Source of the DNA: Prevotella sp.
GTDB taxonomy: Bacteria > Bacteroidota > Bacteroidia > Bacteroidales > Bacteroidaceae
Assembly (NCBI GenBank): GCA_017557405.1
Contig: JAFYYV010000048.1
Span: 1-64,000 of the forward strand
Direction of reading: 5' to 3'
DNA length: 64,000 nt
Numbering within the stretch: position 1 is the stretch's first letter; every line of letters starts with the position of its first letter. Positions 7,272 through 16,910 of this stretch are shown one piece after another. The notes below the pieces were generated by a model. It was not told the origin of the DNA, searched no databases, and saw only the letters and a program-made list of their open reading frames with translations. The position numbers were made by a program, and so were the translations under genes.

Positions 7272-10172
7272 ATGAGAAGAATAGAATTGATGAGGATGTT
7301 TGCTGTGGCGCTGACATTGACATTGTCGTGCCAAGCTTGGGCCCAGATGGCGAAGTCGCTGGAAGTGAAGGAACAGAAGCTGAGCAACGGGATGACCGTG
7401 TGGCTCAACGAAGATCACTCGCAACCCAAGGTGTTTGGCGCCGTGGTGGTGAACGCGGGTGGAAAGGACTGTCCCAACACGGGCATCGCCCACTATTTCG
7501 AGCACATCATGTTCAAGGGGACCGATGAGATTGGAACCATCGACTACGCACAGGAAAAACCTTGGCTCGACAGCATTGCCGCCGCCTACGACCGACTGGC
7601 CATCACCAAGGACGAGGCTCAGCGTACGGCTATTCAGAAGGACATCAACCGACTGAGCCAGAAGGCTGGCGAATTTGCCATCCCCAACGAGTTCAACACG
7701 CTCATCTCGCGCTATGGCGGTAGTGGATTGAACGCTGGAACGTCCTACGACTTCACGTTCTACTACAACATGTTCACCTCGCAGTATATGGAGCAGTGGT
7801 GCCAGTTGAACAGCGACCGATTGATCAACCCCGTGTTCCGCATGTTCCAAGGCGAGTTGGAGACCGTTTACGAGGAGAAAAACAGGGCGAGCGACAACAT
7901 GACCACTTCGTTGCGCGAGACGGTGTTCAAGGAGCTTTTTGGCACGCAACCCTATGCCTATCCGATCATCGGAAGCACGGAGAACCTGAAGAACCCCAAG
8001 CTCTCGGACATGAAACGTTTCTACGAGCAGTATTACGTGGGCTCGAACATGGGAATCATCCTCTGTGGCGACTTCCAGTCGGATAGCATCATGCCGCTGC
8101 TGGAGCGTACGTTTGGGCGTATTCCGCAAGGTGTGAAGCCTGTTCGCAAGATATCGACCATGCCCGACATTCAGCAGGAGCGCACCGTTCAGGTGAAGCT
8201 TCCCGTGCCCCTTGTCAGTATGGAGATGCTGGCTTTCAAGGGTGTGACGGATTACGAGAAAGATGCCAATGCGCTCGCTGTGGCCTCGAAGATGCTCACC
8301 AATGGCAATGCCGGATTGCTCGATTCGTTGATGAACGAGGGGTCGTTGATGGCTGGAGTCATGACGCCAGCGAGTCTGAACGATGCGGGTGTGTTGCTGC
8401 TGATAGTGGTGCCCAACCTTCTGTCGAAGACTCAGAAGGCCGAGAATGCGTGCATAGAACAGATGAAGCGCATTGCGAATGGAGACTTCAGCGACGAGGC
8501 TTTCACCTCGCAGAAGCAGGAGGCTTACCGCGAGGCCTTCAAGGAGCTCGAGACCATCGACAAGCGTGCCATTCAGATGGTGAATGTGATGTCTTCGGGA
8601 CACACGTGGCAGCAGTATATTGACAAAATCAACGCCATAGACCGACTGACGAAGGCCGATGTGGTGGCTGCCGCCAGCCGTTATTTCAATTCGCCTTTCG
8701 TCCGTTTCAAGAAGAAATATGGCAATGCCGACAAGGATAAGGTGAGCCAGCCGGGATACACGCCCGTGAAGCCCAAGAACAGGAATGCCGAGTCGGCATA
8801 CGCCAAACGGTTGGCAACGATGCCTGTGAACGAAGTGGAGCCCCGGCTCATCGATTTCAATCGCGATGCCACCATCTCTTCTTTGGGCGGCCAGGCCACA
8901 CTCTACACGGTGAAGAATCCTGTGAACGACCTCTTCCAGCTCACCATCAACTTCAACCGAGGCGAGAGGGCCGATGCTCGTTTGGCTTCTGCCGTGGCAC
9001 TGCTCAATACCATTGGTACTGATTCGCTGACACGTCAGCAGTTGGGTGCCGCCTTGCAGGCCTATGGAGCCGATATGTCGTTCGAAAGCAGTGCCAACTC
9101 AGTCACAATGACGGTGACGGGTGTGGACAAGAATTTCGGTCCCACCATGCAACTCGTTGGGCACTTCATGCGCAACCTCAAATCGGACGACAAGGCGCTG
9201 AAGAAAGTGAAAGACGCCCTGAAAGCTGAAGAGAAGTCGCTGACGGAGGAGAATTCGGACGTGATGGCTGCCATGATACAGAAAATCGCGTTGGGAAGCA
9301 ATTCCAGATTCCTGCATCGTCAGACCTATCCGGAGCTGAAGAAGATGGCTGGCGAGGAACTCGTTGAAGCCTTCAACACCGCGCTCACCAGCAATTGGAC
9401 CGTGAAATATAGTGGCACACTCGCCAGCCGCGAGGTGGAGGCTGCCGTGAAGAAGAACCTTCCTGTGGAACGCAGCCAGAAGCCTTTTGTCGATTACACC
9501 CACGAAGCAGTGGGATACAGCGAGCCCACGGTGTATGTATTCGACATGCCCAAATCGCGCCAGACGCTCTTTGTCACATACGACCAGATGAAGCCGATGC
9601 CCACGTTGGCCGATCGTGTTCCTGCCCGCCTTCTCGAACAGTATGTCGGTGGTGGTATGTCATCGGTGTTGTTCCAAGAGGTGCGCGAGTTCCGCTCGAT
9701 GGCCTATTCCACTCAAACCATTCTGTCGGAACGTTCGTTGAAGCTGCACCCGCAGTCGCCTTTGGCTTTCTTCACCTATACAGGAACACAGGGCGACAAG
9801 ACCATGAGTGCCATCGCACTGGTTGACTCGCTCTTGAGGAACATGCCCATGATGGACAAGACCTTCCAAAGCAGTAGGCAGGAGCTCATCAACGATATCA
9901 ACAACGACTTCCCCTCATTCCGCAGCATGGCCAGCACCATCGCCACACAACGATTGGAGGGTTACACCACTGACTCGAAAACAGGATTGTATGCGCTCTT
10001 GAAAAACGCCACCATTGACGATCTGCGCCGCTGCTATGAAGGCAATATCAAGAACAATGCCGCCCACAGGGTGCTGGGCATCGTGGGAAACAAGAAGAAA
10101 CTCGACCTCAAGGAGCTTGAGAAATATGGCAAGGTGGTGTTCTTGAAAGAGAGCGACTTGTTCAAGAAATAG
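7272..10172 (+). CDS. M16 family zinc metallopeptidase
   Basis: This 966-residue protein is a double-domain M16 (pitrilysin/PqqL-type) peptidase. The inverted zinc motif H-x-x-E-H is HYFEH at residues 74-78, followed by the distal glutamate region ETVYEEKNRASDN near 197. The N-terminus has a signal peptide (VALTLTLSCQAWAQ), so it is exported to the periplasm. Two M16 halves are visible: an active N-terminal half and a C-terminal half (from about residue 520) without the zinc motif, as is usual. A TATTTTTG at 7238-7245 could be its -7 box. The gene is followed after 50 bp by the phosphopantetheinyl transferase gene, so co-transcription is likely. Substrate is not predictable; oligopeptide degradation is typical of the family. 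Confidence 0.9.
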   Translation: MRRIELMRMFAVALTLTLSCQAWAQMAKSLEVKEQKLSNGMTVWLNEDHSQPKVFGAVVVNAGGKDCPNTGIAHYFEHIMFKGTDEIGTIDYAQEKPWLDSIAAAYDRLAITKDEAQRTAIQKDINRLSQKAGEFAIPNEFNTLISRYGGSGLNAGTSYDFTFYYNMFTSQYMEQWCQLNSDRLINPVFRMFQGELETVYEEKNRASDNMTTSLRETVFKELFGTQPYAYPIIGSTENLKNPKLSDMKRFYEQYYVGSNMGIILCGDFQSDSIMPLLERTFGRIPQGVKPVRKISTMPDIQQERTVQVKLPVPLVSMEMLAFKGVTDYEKDANALAVASKMLTNGNAGLLDSLMNEGSLMAGVMTPASLNDAGVLLLIVVPNLLSKTQKAENACIEQMKRIANGDFSDEAFTSQKQEAYREAFKELETIDKRAIQMVNVMSSGHTWQQYIDKINAIDRLTKADVVAAASRYFNSPFVRFKKKYGNADKDKVSQPGYTPVKPKNRNAESAYAKRLATMPVNEVEPRLIDFNRDATISSLGGQATLYTVKNPVNDLFQLTINFNRGERADARLASAVALLNTIGTDSLTRQQLGAALQAYGADMSFESSANSVTMTVTGVDKNFGPTMQLVGHFMRNLKSDDKALKKVKDALKAEEKSLTEENSDVMAAMIQKIALGSNSRFLHRQTYPELKKMAGEELVEAFNTALTSNWTVKYSGTLASREVEAAVKKNLPVERSQKPFVDYTHEAVGYSEPTVYVFDMPKSRQTLFVTYDQMKPMPTLADRVPARLLEQYVGGGMSSVLFQEVREFRSMAYSTQTILSERSLKLHPQSPLAFFTYTGTQGDKTMSAIALVDSLLRNMPMMDKTFQSSRQELINDINNDFPSFRSMASTIATQRLEGYTTDSKTGLYALLKNATIDDLRRCYEGNIKNNAAHRVLGIVGNKKKLDLKELEKYGKVVFLKESDLFKK

Positions 10173-10222
10173 GAATGAAGTGCTTTCTGTTTGACAAAGC
10201 ATAAAACAAGAAATGTGAGCCT

Positions 10223-10801
10223 ATGACCTCCATTTTCATCAACGACCATATCTACGACTTCGATTTGGAAGAGGCGCTCGTTGAGCTCTCCGACCAGCGT
10301 AGGGAGGTTGCACTCAAATACAAGCATGAGTTGGGGCAACGTACGTGTGCCGCCGCTTATCTGTTGCTTTGCGAAGGATTGCGCAAGGTCTATGGCATCA
10401 CGGAGAAACCTCTTTTTGAGTATGGCGAACATGGGAAGCCTTCGATAGTCGGTCATCCTGACATTCATTTCAACTTGAGCCATTGCAAGGAGGCTGCCAT
10501 CTGTGCCATCGGCGACCATCCTGTAGGGGTGGATGTGGAGTCGGTAAGGAGGTATGACGAGACTTTGGCTCGGCATGTGATGAACGACCAGGAAATGGAA
10601 AGGATTATGCAAGCGGAACGCCCTGAGGTCATGTTCACGCGGTTGTGGACCATGAAGGAGGCCGTTGTGAAACGCTCGGGTAGAGGGATTGCTGATGACA
10701 TCAAGCATGTGCTTGAAAACGAATCGGGCGTCATCACCGTTGAAAGCCCCGACCTACGCTACATTTATTCGATTGCAGGCTTTGCTCTCGATGGGAAATG
10801 A
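10223..10801 (+). CDS. 4'-phosphopantetheinyl transferase (Sfp type)
   Basis: The 192-residue protein transfers the phosphopantetheine arm from CoA to a carrier-protein serine. The Mg-binding motif VGVDVES is at 101-107 and the second signature WTMKEAVVKRSGRG at 142-155; the CoA-binding N-terminal motif NLSHCKEAAICA (84-95) is also present. The length fits the short bacterial Sfp/EntD/AcpT group. It may serve the fatty-acid acyl carrier protein, as no polyketide or peptide synthetase gene is near. It sits between the M16 peptidase and the glucosidase with gaps of 50 and 21 bp, which suggests one transcript without an obvious functional link. Confidence 0.9.
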   Translation: MTSIFINDHIYDFDLEEALVELSDQRREVALKYKHELGQRTCAAAYLLLCEGLRKVYGITEKPLFEYGEHGKPSIVGHPDIHFNLSHCKEAAICAIGDHPVGVDVESVRRYDETLARHVMNDQEMERIMQAERPEVMFTRLWTMKEAVVKRSGRGIADDIKHVLENESGVITVESPDLRYIYSIAGFALDGK

Positions 10802-10822
10802 ACAAAAACTAATAATAGATCT

Positions 10823-13162
10823 ATGATGAAAAAAACGGCATTGATGTGCTTGGCAGCGCTTCTGATGGGGTGCAATTCTTCTTCTGATATGGAGAAGCAA
10901 GTGAACGAACTTTACGACAAGATGTCGCAAGAGGAGCGTATCGCTCAGTTGAGGAGCATGTATATGGACGAGCTGTTCGATGAGCAGGGGAAGCTGGACA
11001 CGGTGAAGTGTAAGCAATTGATTCCCAACGGCATCGGACATTTCTCGCAGTTCTGCATGCAGCAGCCTCGCGATCCCAATGAGATTCGTGATAGAGTTAT
11101 GGCCATTCAGGACTGGTTGATACAAAACACTCCTAATGGCATCCCAGCCCTTTTGCACGAGGAGGTTCTTTCTGGTATCAACACCTTGGGGTCTACCATC
11201 TATCCGCAGCAGATAGGACAGGCATGTTCGTTCAATCCTGTCTTGGCTGAAGAGAAGACCCAACAAACTGCTCTTCAGTTACGAAAGATGGGTGGCGTAT
11301 TGGCTCTTTCGCCAATGGTAGATGTTTGTCGCAATCCAAGTTTCAATCGTCTTGAAGAGTCGTATGGCGAAGATGGCTACCTCTCAGCTGCGATGGGAAC
11401 TGCCTTTGTAAAGGGACTTCAACATGGGAATTTGCAACATGGTGTTGGAGCTTGTACTAAGCATTATCTTGGCTATGGTGGTGGCGGCGATGCTGAAGAG
11501 AAGGAAGTGATGGAAGAGATTCTGCTGCCCCACGAAGCTAGTATCCGCTTGGCTGGTAGTGTCGCCGTGATGCCTGGATACCATGAGGTGCATGGCACGA
11601 AGTGTGTGGCAAATAGCGAGATTCTGCAGGATATTCTTCGTGATTATGTTGGATTCAAGGGAATGGTGGTGAGCGACTATACGGCCATTGACCAGATTCC
11701 TGATCTTGCTACTCCTGTTGAGAAGGCTGCAGCAGCTATCAATGCAGGAAATGATGTTGACTTCCCCTTTGGCGCCAATTATCAGCATCTGCAGGAGGCT
11801 ATCGATAAGGGTCTTGTAAAACCTGAGGCGCTGGAGCGTGCTGTGAAGAATGTGCTTCGTATCAAGTTCCAAGCAGGATTATTCGACAAGAATCCTAATC
11901 TCTATGCCAAGGGAGAAATCCAACTAGACTCGCCCGAGGAACGCCAGACGGCTTACGATATTGCCTCTCAATCAATCGTTCTGCTCGAGAACAATGGCGT
12001 ACTGCCTTTGAAGGATGTGAAGAATGTGTTGCTTACTGGTCCTAACGCCAATTCTATCTGGGCGATGTGCGGCGACTATACTTACCCCGCCATGTCGTAC
12101 TTCTGGAAGATGAAGGACTATACATCGGAGAATCCTCATATCGTCAAGTTGTTGGAGGGTATGACCGACCGCAAACCTGAAGGCTTTAACATCATGTATT
12201 CGCGTGGATGCGACTGGACGGAGGAGATTGAGACCAAGTTCAGCGAGTTGGGAGACGCACGTGCTTGGGAGTACGAGTTGTTGCACCGCAAGGTGGACTC
12301 GGGTGAGAAGGCCGATAAGGCTGAAGCCCTCGCTATGGCGCAGAAAAGCGATGTGATTGTCGCTGCTGTGGGCGAGAATGTGATGCTTTGTGGTGAGAAC
12401 CGCGACCGCAAAGGACTCCGCTTGCCTGGCAAGCAGGAGCAGTTTGTGGAGGAGTTGATCAAGACGGGCAAACCTGTAGTACTTGTTGTCTTCGGAGGTC
12501 GTGCACAAGTTATCTCTGGTCTTGCCGAGAAGTGTGCCGCTGTTATTCAAGCTTGGTATCCGGGTGAGGAAGGTGGCAATGCTGTTGCAGATATTCTTTA
12601 TGGAAAGGTGTCGCCATCAGCAAAACTCTCTGTCAGCTATCCGAACATAGAGGTTTATGAGCCTATCTGCTACAACTACTCGGCTGAGAAGGATGCAAGG
12701 GTGCAGTGGCCTTTCGGCTATGGATTGAGCTACACCACCTTTGAATATCAGGATTTGCAGGTGGAAGGTTCGTCCAAAGGCGTTTCGACTTCTGATAAGT
12801 TTGTCAATCTCTCATTCAAAGTGAAGAATACGGGAAAGATGGCTGCAGATGAGATTGCCCAAGTGTATCTTTCGCCTACGGATAATAGTCAGCAGATTCG
12901 TCCTATCCAATTGCAAGGTTTTGCCCGTGTGTCGTTGCAACCTGGTGAGACAAAGACGGTGAAAGTGAAACTCTACACCGAGCAATTTGGTTTCTACAGC
13001 CATGAAGGTCAGCGTCAATGGAATGTGAATCCTGGTACATTCATCGTCAAGATTGGAGCTTCATCTTCTGACATCAAGTTGCAAGAGAAGGTCATTCTAA
13101 AAGGAAAACCCGTCAGCAAGCCTTTGCGTGAGTATTACTTCACAGAGAGTTCTGTAGAGTGA
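10823..13162 (+). CDS. Glycoside hydrolase family 3 beta-glucosidase, lipoprotein
   Basis: This 779-residue enzyme has a lipoprotein signal (LAALLMGCNSS, acylated Cys17). The GH3 N-terminal TIM barrel carries the nucleophile in GMVVSDYTAI (Asp285), and the substrate-binding KH motif is seen in GACTKHYLGYG. The GH3 C-terminal alpha/beta domain spans about 390-620 (VLLENNGVLPL, GENRDRKGLRLPGKQ), and a fibronectin III-like domain follows (VKNTGKMAADEIAQVY). The domain order is that of BglX-type beta-glucosidases or xylosidases acting on short oligosaccharides in the periplasm or at the surface. Exact sugar specificity cannot be read. An ATG one codon downstream is an equally good start. Confidence 0.9.
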   Translation: MMKKTALMCLAALLMGCNSSSDMEKQVNELYDKMSQEERIAQLRSMYMDELFDEQGKLDTVKCKQLIPNGIGHFSQFCMQQPRDPNEIRDRVMAIQDWLIQNTPNGIPALLHEEVLSGINTLGSTIYPQQIGQACSFNPVLAEEKTQQTALQLRKMGGVLALSPMVDVCRNPSFNRLEESYGEDGYLSAAMGTAFVKGLQHGNLQHGVGACTKHYLGYGGGGDAEEKEVMEEILLPHEASIRLAGSVAVMPGYHEVHGTKCVANSEILQDILRDYVGFKGMVVSDYTAIDQIPDLATPVEKAAAAINAGNDVDFPFGANYQHLQEAIDKGLVKPEALERAVKNVLRIKFQAGLFDKNPNLYAKGEIQLDSPEERQTAYDIASQSIVLLENNGVLPLKDVKNVLLTGPNANSIWAMCGDYTYPAMSYFWKMKDYTSENPHIVKLLEGMTDRKPEGFNIMYSRGCDWTEEIETKFSELGDARAWEYELLHRKVDSGEKADKAEALAMAQKSDVIVAAVGENVMLCGENRDRKGLRLPGKQEQFVEELIKTGKPVVLVVFGGRAQVISGLAEKCAAVIQAWYPGEEGGNAVADILYGKVSPSAKLSVSYPNIEVYEPICYNYSAEKDARVQWPFGYGLSYTTFEYQDLQVEGSSKGVSTSDKFVNLSFKVKNTGKMAADEIAQVYLSPTDNSQQIRPIQLQGFARVSLQPGETKTVKVKLYTEQFGFYSHEGQRQWNVNPGTFIVKIGASSSDIKLQEKVILKGKPVSKPLREYYFTESSVE

Positions 13163-13258
13163 TTTCTTAAGAATAGTTTTATCAAATAGTCTTGAATGTT
13201 TTTAGTAAAATATTAGTTTGTCTCTGACAATAACAAGTTTGTAAAAACACTAGCAATA

Positions 13259-13297
13259 AAATGGCCGACGCAACTCAATGCATCGGCCATTTCTTAT
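13259..13297. terminator. Bidirectional intrinsic terminator
   Basis: AATGGCCGA at 13260-13268 pairs with TCGGCCATT further right, around a 13-base loop. A-rich sequence precedes and T-rich sequence follows, so it can end both the glucosidase transcript (plus) and the OmpA-like transcript (minus), which converge here. Confidence 0.75.
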
Positions 13298-13318
13298 TTG
13301 TATTAAGCTTGTTCGAGA

Positions 13319-14539
13319 TTACTGGATAGTACTCTTTTCCTCAACAGGCTCGAGCACGAAGACCACGACACGGTTCCACTCGTTCTTGCGATCGTACGGC
13401 TGGAGGGTGTCACCCTTGTAGTCGATGCGCAGACGGTTCGGATTCACACCGTACTCGTTGACGAGCATGTTGAACACAGATGTAACACGACGCTTCGAGA
13501 GTCGCATGTTGTAAGCGGGATAAGCTGTCTCAACGTCAGCATAACCACAGATAACAACGTTCATATCAGGATGCGACTTGATGTAGTTGGCAACAGCCTC
13601 TACGTTGCGCTTCTGGATGTCGGAGATGAAGTACTTGTCGATGGGGAACGAAACAGTCATGTCAAGAATGCGCTGCTGCAGAATCTTTCCGCGACGGTTC
13701 TTAGCATCTTCAAGATCCTTACGAGTCTGGTTGATCTTGTCGTTCAGGTCATCCAAACCGAGGTCGTCACCCACTGTTCTGTATTTGAAGCGACGGTCGC
13801 CATAGTGATCTTTGAAGTGATAGGTCAGACCAAAGAGTCCTGCGGTGTAGCCATCATATTTGTCATCATAACGGAAGCCATCGAAGGCATCGTCAGTTGC
13901 ATTGACAGTAGCCTCGAAAGTGAGGTCAAGAGCTTCACAAAGCTTGTAAGCAAGTCCGAGACCAGCTCTTACAGAGAAGAATGTGCGCTTCTTGGTGTCA
14001 AGGGCTTCAATATATCTGTCGACATCATACTTGGCAAACTCATCAGTGTCAAAACCGTTAGAGTGTGTGAAACCGATACCGAAGATACCGAGCACGTTGA
14101 GACGGCGGCTCTCCTTATACTTGCAGAAGATGTTCGTCAAGCTGGGCAGAGCGTCGATGTATCCGTTGATGTTCTTGATTGTGTAGAATCCATCACCATC
14201 ATATCCCTTGGCTTCAGCTTTCAGTCTCGAATCTTTATTGACAACACCAGTGGTGTTCGTGTAGTATCCACCAATACGTACTCCAAACTCAGGCGAGAAG
14301 TTCTTACCGATAGTGATACCACCACCGATGTGGTGTGCGCCAAGTTTGAAATAATCGCGGGGACGCATGTTCTCAACAAGGCCGCTGGTAGGTCCTACAT
14401 GGATACCGACGAACATGTTGTCCAAGAACGTGTAGTGTTTGAGTGATGTAACGCTGTCTTCTTGTACGGCAGAACTTGCCCACGAAGCGAACGGCATGGC
14501 CAGCATGAGGCCAATCATCATTGTCTTTATCTTGTTCAT
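13319..14539 (-). CDS. OmpA-like outer-membrane protein
   Basis: The 406-residue protein has a signal peptide (MIGLMLAMPFASWASSA), an N-terminal beta-barrel of about 230 residues (GGGITIGKNFSPEFGVRIGG, FSVRAGLGLAYKLC, TAGLFGLTYHFKDH), a short helical linker (LDDLNDKINQTRKDLEDA), and a C-terminal OmpA-type peptidoglycan-binding domain (VEAVANYIKSHPDMNVVICGYAD, LSKRRVTSVFNMLVNEYGV, LRIDYKGDTLQPY). It would anchor the outer membrane to the cell wall. The next upstream gene encodes a protein of the same plan after only 25 bp, so the two form an operon and may be paired subunits, like the Pgm6/Pgm7 pair of Porphyromonas. Confidence 0.9.
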   Translation of the reverse strand: MNKIKTMMIGLMLAMPFASWASSAVQEDSVTSLKHYTFLDNMFVGIHVGPTSGLVENMRPRDYFKLGAHHIGGGITIGKNFSPEFGVRIGGYYTNTTGVVNKDSRLKAEAKGYDGDGFYTIKNINGYIDALPSLTNIFCKYKESRRLNVLGIFGIGFTHSNGFDTDEFAKYDVDRYIEALDTKKRTFFSVRAGLGLAYKLCEALDLTFEATVNATDDAFDGFRYDDKYDGYTAGLFGLTYHFKDHYGDRRFKYRTVGDDLGLDDLNDKINQTRKDLEDAKNRRGKILQQRILDMTVSFPIDKYFISDIQKRNVEAVANYIKSHPDMNVVICGYADVETAYPAYNMRLSKRRVTSVFNMLVNEYGVNPNRLRIDYKGDTLQPYDRKNEWNRVVVFVLEPVEEKSTIQ

Positions 14540-14564
14540 ATTGGATATTCCTTTCTCTTTGTGA

Positions 14565-15731
14565 TTATTTGTTTCCGTTTTCGTTGATGTATACGATTAC
14601 GCGAGTGACGGCCTTGTCCAAAGCCTCAACCACAGAAGCATCTTTCTCGATGTGGATGCGCTGAGCGGGAATCTGGTAATCGTTGATGAGCGATTGCTTG
14701 ATGGTGTTAGCACGGTCGTTGAAGAGGCTCTCGTTGCCAGTCTTTCCACCGAGCACGGTGATGAAGAGGTCAGCCTGGTTGTTGAGCTTGCGCATTTCCT
14801 CAACAGCGGTGTAAACGTTGACTTCCTGGAGTTCGTCGATGCTAGAATCGTTGTCGCTGAATGAAACGAGCACGTTGATCTGCTTGCTGTTCACGTCGGG
14901 CTTCTTCTTTGCGAGCTCGTCAGCCAGTTCTGCGCGCAGACGGTTGAGTTCGTTGTTCAGAGCGTTGAACTCGCTGAGGTCGCGGCGGACATAAGCGAAC
15001 TTGTAGAGACCATCGGTCTTGTTCTTGAGGTGCCAGTTCAGGCCGAGGAATGCGTTCACGTGGCCATCCCAACGATTGTGGGTCAATACTCCGTCGTAAG
15101 CGTCGTCAAGCCATGTGTTTGAAACTTCGAGGCTCAGGTCAACTTTCGGGCTGAGGCGGAACAATGTCTGGAATCCTACACGGAAGCCGAGCAATGTGAG
15201 AGCATCGGTCTTGAAACGTGAGTCGTTGGGGTTCCAATCGCGTTTGCTATAACCAAAGGTCTGGTCACCACCGATACCGAGGAATCCGATGAGGTTGAAG
15301 AAACGGTCCTCCTTGTATCCACCCCACATGTTAGTGATGTTGAACAATCCGTCGCCATAGAGGCCGAGAGATTGGAAGTGGAAAGGCTTGTAAGCCGGAT
15401 TGGTGATACCGCGGTTGTTATTATACAAGAATTGTGCGCGAAGACCTACAGAGGGCGACAGCCATTTGCCGAGGTTGAGGGCAGCTGATGGGCGCAGGTG
15501 GTCGATAAACGAAGTCTCTTTCTGGTTGCTACCCCAGTTGTAGAGTCCACCGAGTTGAATGCCTGCGAACCAGTTGTCCCAGAAACCGTATGTCTGCAGA
15601 ATTTGTGCGTCTTTTCCTGTCTCAGAAGAATCGAGCCAATAGACGTTATCGCTATTTTGGGCCTGCAAGCTTGTCGACATGGCCCAAAGTGCTGCAAAGG
15701 CAGCTAAGTATTTCATACGAATCATATTCAA
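14565..15731 (-). CDS. OmpA-like outer-membrane protein, paralogue of the next gene
   Basis: This 388-residue protein repeats the layout of its downstream neighbour: signal peptide (LAAFAALWAMSTSLQAQ), a barrel starting FWDNWFAGIQLGGLYNWG, a linker rich in charged residues (LNRLRAELADELAKKKPD), and a shortened OmpA-like C-terminal domain (TAVEEMRKLNNQADLFITVLGG, ANTIKQSLINDYQIPAQRI). The peptidoglycan-contact Asp/Arg signature is less clear than in the neighbour. The family resemblance in barrel motifs (VGPTSGL-type versus LGGLYNWG, DAYDGVLTHNRWDGHVNAFLG versus DAFDGFRYDDKYDGYTAGLFG) shows they arose by duplication. Confidence 0.85.
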   Translation of the reverse strand: MNMIRMKYLAAFAALWAMSTSLQAQNSDNVYWLDSSETGKDAQILQTYGFWDNWFAGIQLGGLYNWGSNQKETSFIDHLRPSAALNLGKWLSPSVGLRAQFLYNNNRGITNPAYKPFHFQSLGLYGDGLFNITNMWGGYKEDRFFNLIGFLGIGGDQTFGYSKRDWNPNDSRFKTDALTLLGFRVGFQTLFRLSPKVDLSLEVSNTWLDDAYDGVLTHNRWDGHVNAFLGLNWHLKNKTDGLYKFAYVRRDLSEFNALNNELNRLRAELADELAKKKPDVNSKQINVLVSFSDNDSSIDELQEVNVYTAVEEMRKLNNQADLFITVLGGKTGNESLFNDRANTIKQSLINDYQIPAQRIHIEKDASVVEALDKAVTRVIVYINENGNK

Positions 15732-15769
15732 TGAGTGTTCTTTTAGTTGTCCTATATATATTTAATGTA

Positions 15770-16336
15770 TTAGAAGAGGAATGTGCACATGTTCATTCCG
15801 TCCTTCTCATAGAAGAAGATGTAACGCAAGCTCTTGGCTCCGGCGTGTTTAGCATACTTGAGGCTCGACACGTTGCTCCAAGAGGGCTCTACGTCAGTGC
15901 TGTAGATTTCTTTGTTCTCTTTGCATCCGGCCTTGATTCCTTCAGCGCGGAAGCGATTCTGTGCCTGCTTGTCAGGGAATACGAGAGTGATGGTGATAGG
16001 AGTATACTTTCCATTTCCATTCTCGCAAAGGTCGAGGTTCAAGCAACGAGGTGCGTCACCTTCTTTCGTGTAGCTTTCGGTCATGTGGCCTTTCTTGTAG
16101 GTAACACCATCGGCCCAAACATAATAGATTTCAGACGGCTCAGTTACATCGTAAATGAGCTTAAGGTTTGCATCTTTGGCATAGTCGTGGTAGTAGTCGA
16201 GCGACTTGCCGTTAGCCTGGAAATTCATCAGTTCAAGGAATGGCTTGAAATGGAAATCCTTGGCAGCTTTTCTCTGTGCGAAGGTCATGCTGGAGCATAC
16301 CAATAGCACAACAGTCAAACAAATGAATTTTTTCAT
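15770..16336 (-). CDS. Small secreted protein, unrecognised
   Basis: I do not recognise this 188-residue protein. A signal peptide is clear (MKKFICLTVVLLVCSSMTFAQ). The mature part is soluble and rich in aromatic residues and lysine, with two cysteines (CLNLDLCENGNG) that could form a disulfide, and it ends in a hydrophobic strand (GMNMCTFLF). It is the first gene of the minus-strand run leading into the two OmpA-like genes, 38 bp upstream of them, so a cell-envelope role is likely by context only. Confidence 0.7.
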   Translation of the reverse strand: MKKFICLTVVLLVCSSMTFAQRKAAKDFHFKPFLELMNFQANGKSLDYYHDYAKDANLKLIYDVTEPSEIYYVWADGVTYKKGHMTESYTKEGDAPRCLNLDLCENGNGKYTPITITLVFPDKQAQNRFRAEGIKAGCKENKEIYSTDVEPSWSNVSSLKYAKHAGAKSLRYIFFYEKDGMNMCTFLF

Positions 16337-16390
16337 ATTAATTAATTAAATTTTGAATTATTTTTTGCAACAAAAATGATATATCGAGTG

Positions 16391-16398
16391 CAAAGGTA
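16391..16398 (-). promoter_or_regulatory. -7 box for the envelope operon
   Basis: Read on the minus strand, TACCTTTG followed by CAC is a perfect TAnnTTTG box, 54 bp before the start of the small secreted protein. The upstream region is AT-rich but lacks a clear TTTG at the expected distance. Confidence 0.55.
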
Positions 16399-16564
16399 GT
16401 AAATAGATTTGAATTAAAGAGCATTTTCTTTATTTTTTTTTGCTTTTTTCGGTTGAAATCGTCATTTTTGTATAGGATTTCAATATAAATCGAAGATTTT
16501 CGTGGTTTTAAAAGACTTTTTTATCATGAAAAACATTCCATACTTTTGGAAAAAACGGCAAAAA

Positions 16565-16762
16565 ACATTTTGTCAGCGAAAGGGGCAATTATTTGACAAA
16601 ATGTAAAGCGAAAGGCGAAATTAAATAACTGATTTGTTGAGGATTTTTACTTATTGCCTTTGTTTATCAAAGCTATGCTTTTGGTCGATGAAAGCTATGC
16701 TTTGAGCGTGCAAGAGCTATGCTTTGACTCGATGAAAGACCAACTTACATTTTGTCAAAACA
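16565..16762. repeat. 22-bp-period repeat array, copy A, with flanking inverted repeat
   Basis: AGCTATGCTTT units start at 16671, 16693 and 16715, a period of exactly 22 bp. Upstream lies an 11-bp inverted repeat ACATTTTGTCA (16565-16575 and complement at 16594-16604); downstream is TTACATTTTGTCAAA at about 16745. The segment TTTGTTGAGGATTTTTACTTAT just before the array recurs, with one change, before copy C at 53.9 kb. No gene is seen in 16340-16865. Confidence 0.8.
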
Positions 16763-16865
16763 CCGCTTTGAGAAATGAGGGGTGTGAAGAGAGTGGAAGA
16801 AAGGGGTGGGGCGTGCCTGAAAAGTCGATGAAAAGCGCATAAAATAAATAAAAAACGCGCGAATA

Positions 16866-16897
16866 TTTGGTACTCTCAAATTTTATTCGTACCTTTG
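16866..16897 (+). promoter_or_regulatory. Promoter of rimP-nusA-infB
   Basis: TTTG at 16866-16869 and TACCTTTG at 16890-16897 are 20 bp apart, a full match to the Bacteroidetes consensus. The transcript would begin near 16904. Confidence 0.8.
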
Positions 16898-16910
16898 CAC
16901 CGTTCAGTGG

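Noticed and set aside
6864-8603. A 579-codon minus-strand frame
   Set aside because: It runs opposite the M16 peptidase and through an intergenic region; its product has no recognisable domain and is an antisense artefact.
16671-16735. Possible CRISPR array in the 22-bp-period repeats
   Set aside because: Units are about 13 bp with 9-bp spacers that are themselves similar, and there are only three to four units per site. There is no cas gene in the window.
16654-16842. A 62-residue frame upstream of rimP
   Set aside because: It is translated from the 22-bp repeat array and upstream of the promoter; no start signal or similarity.
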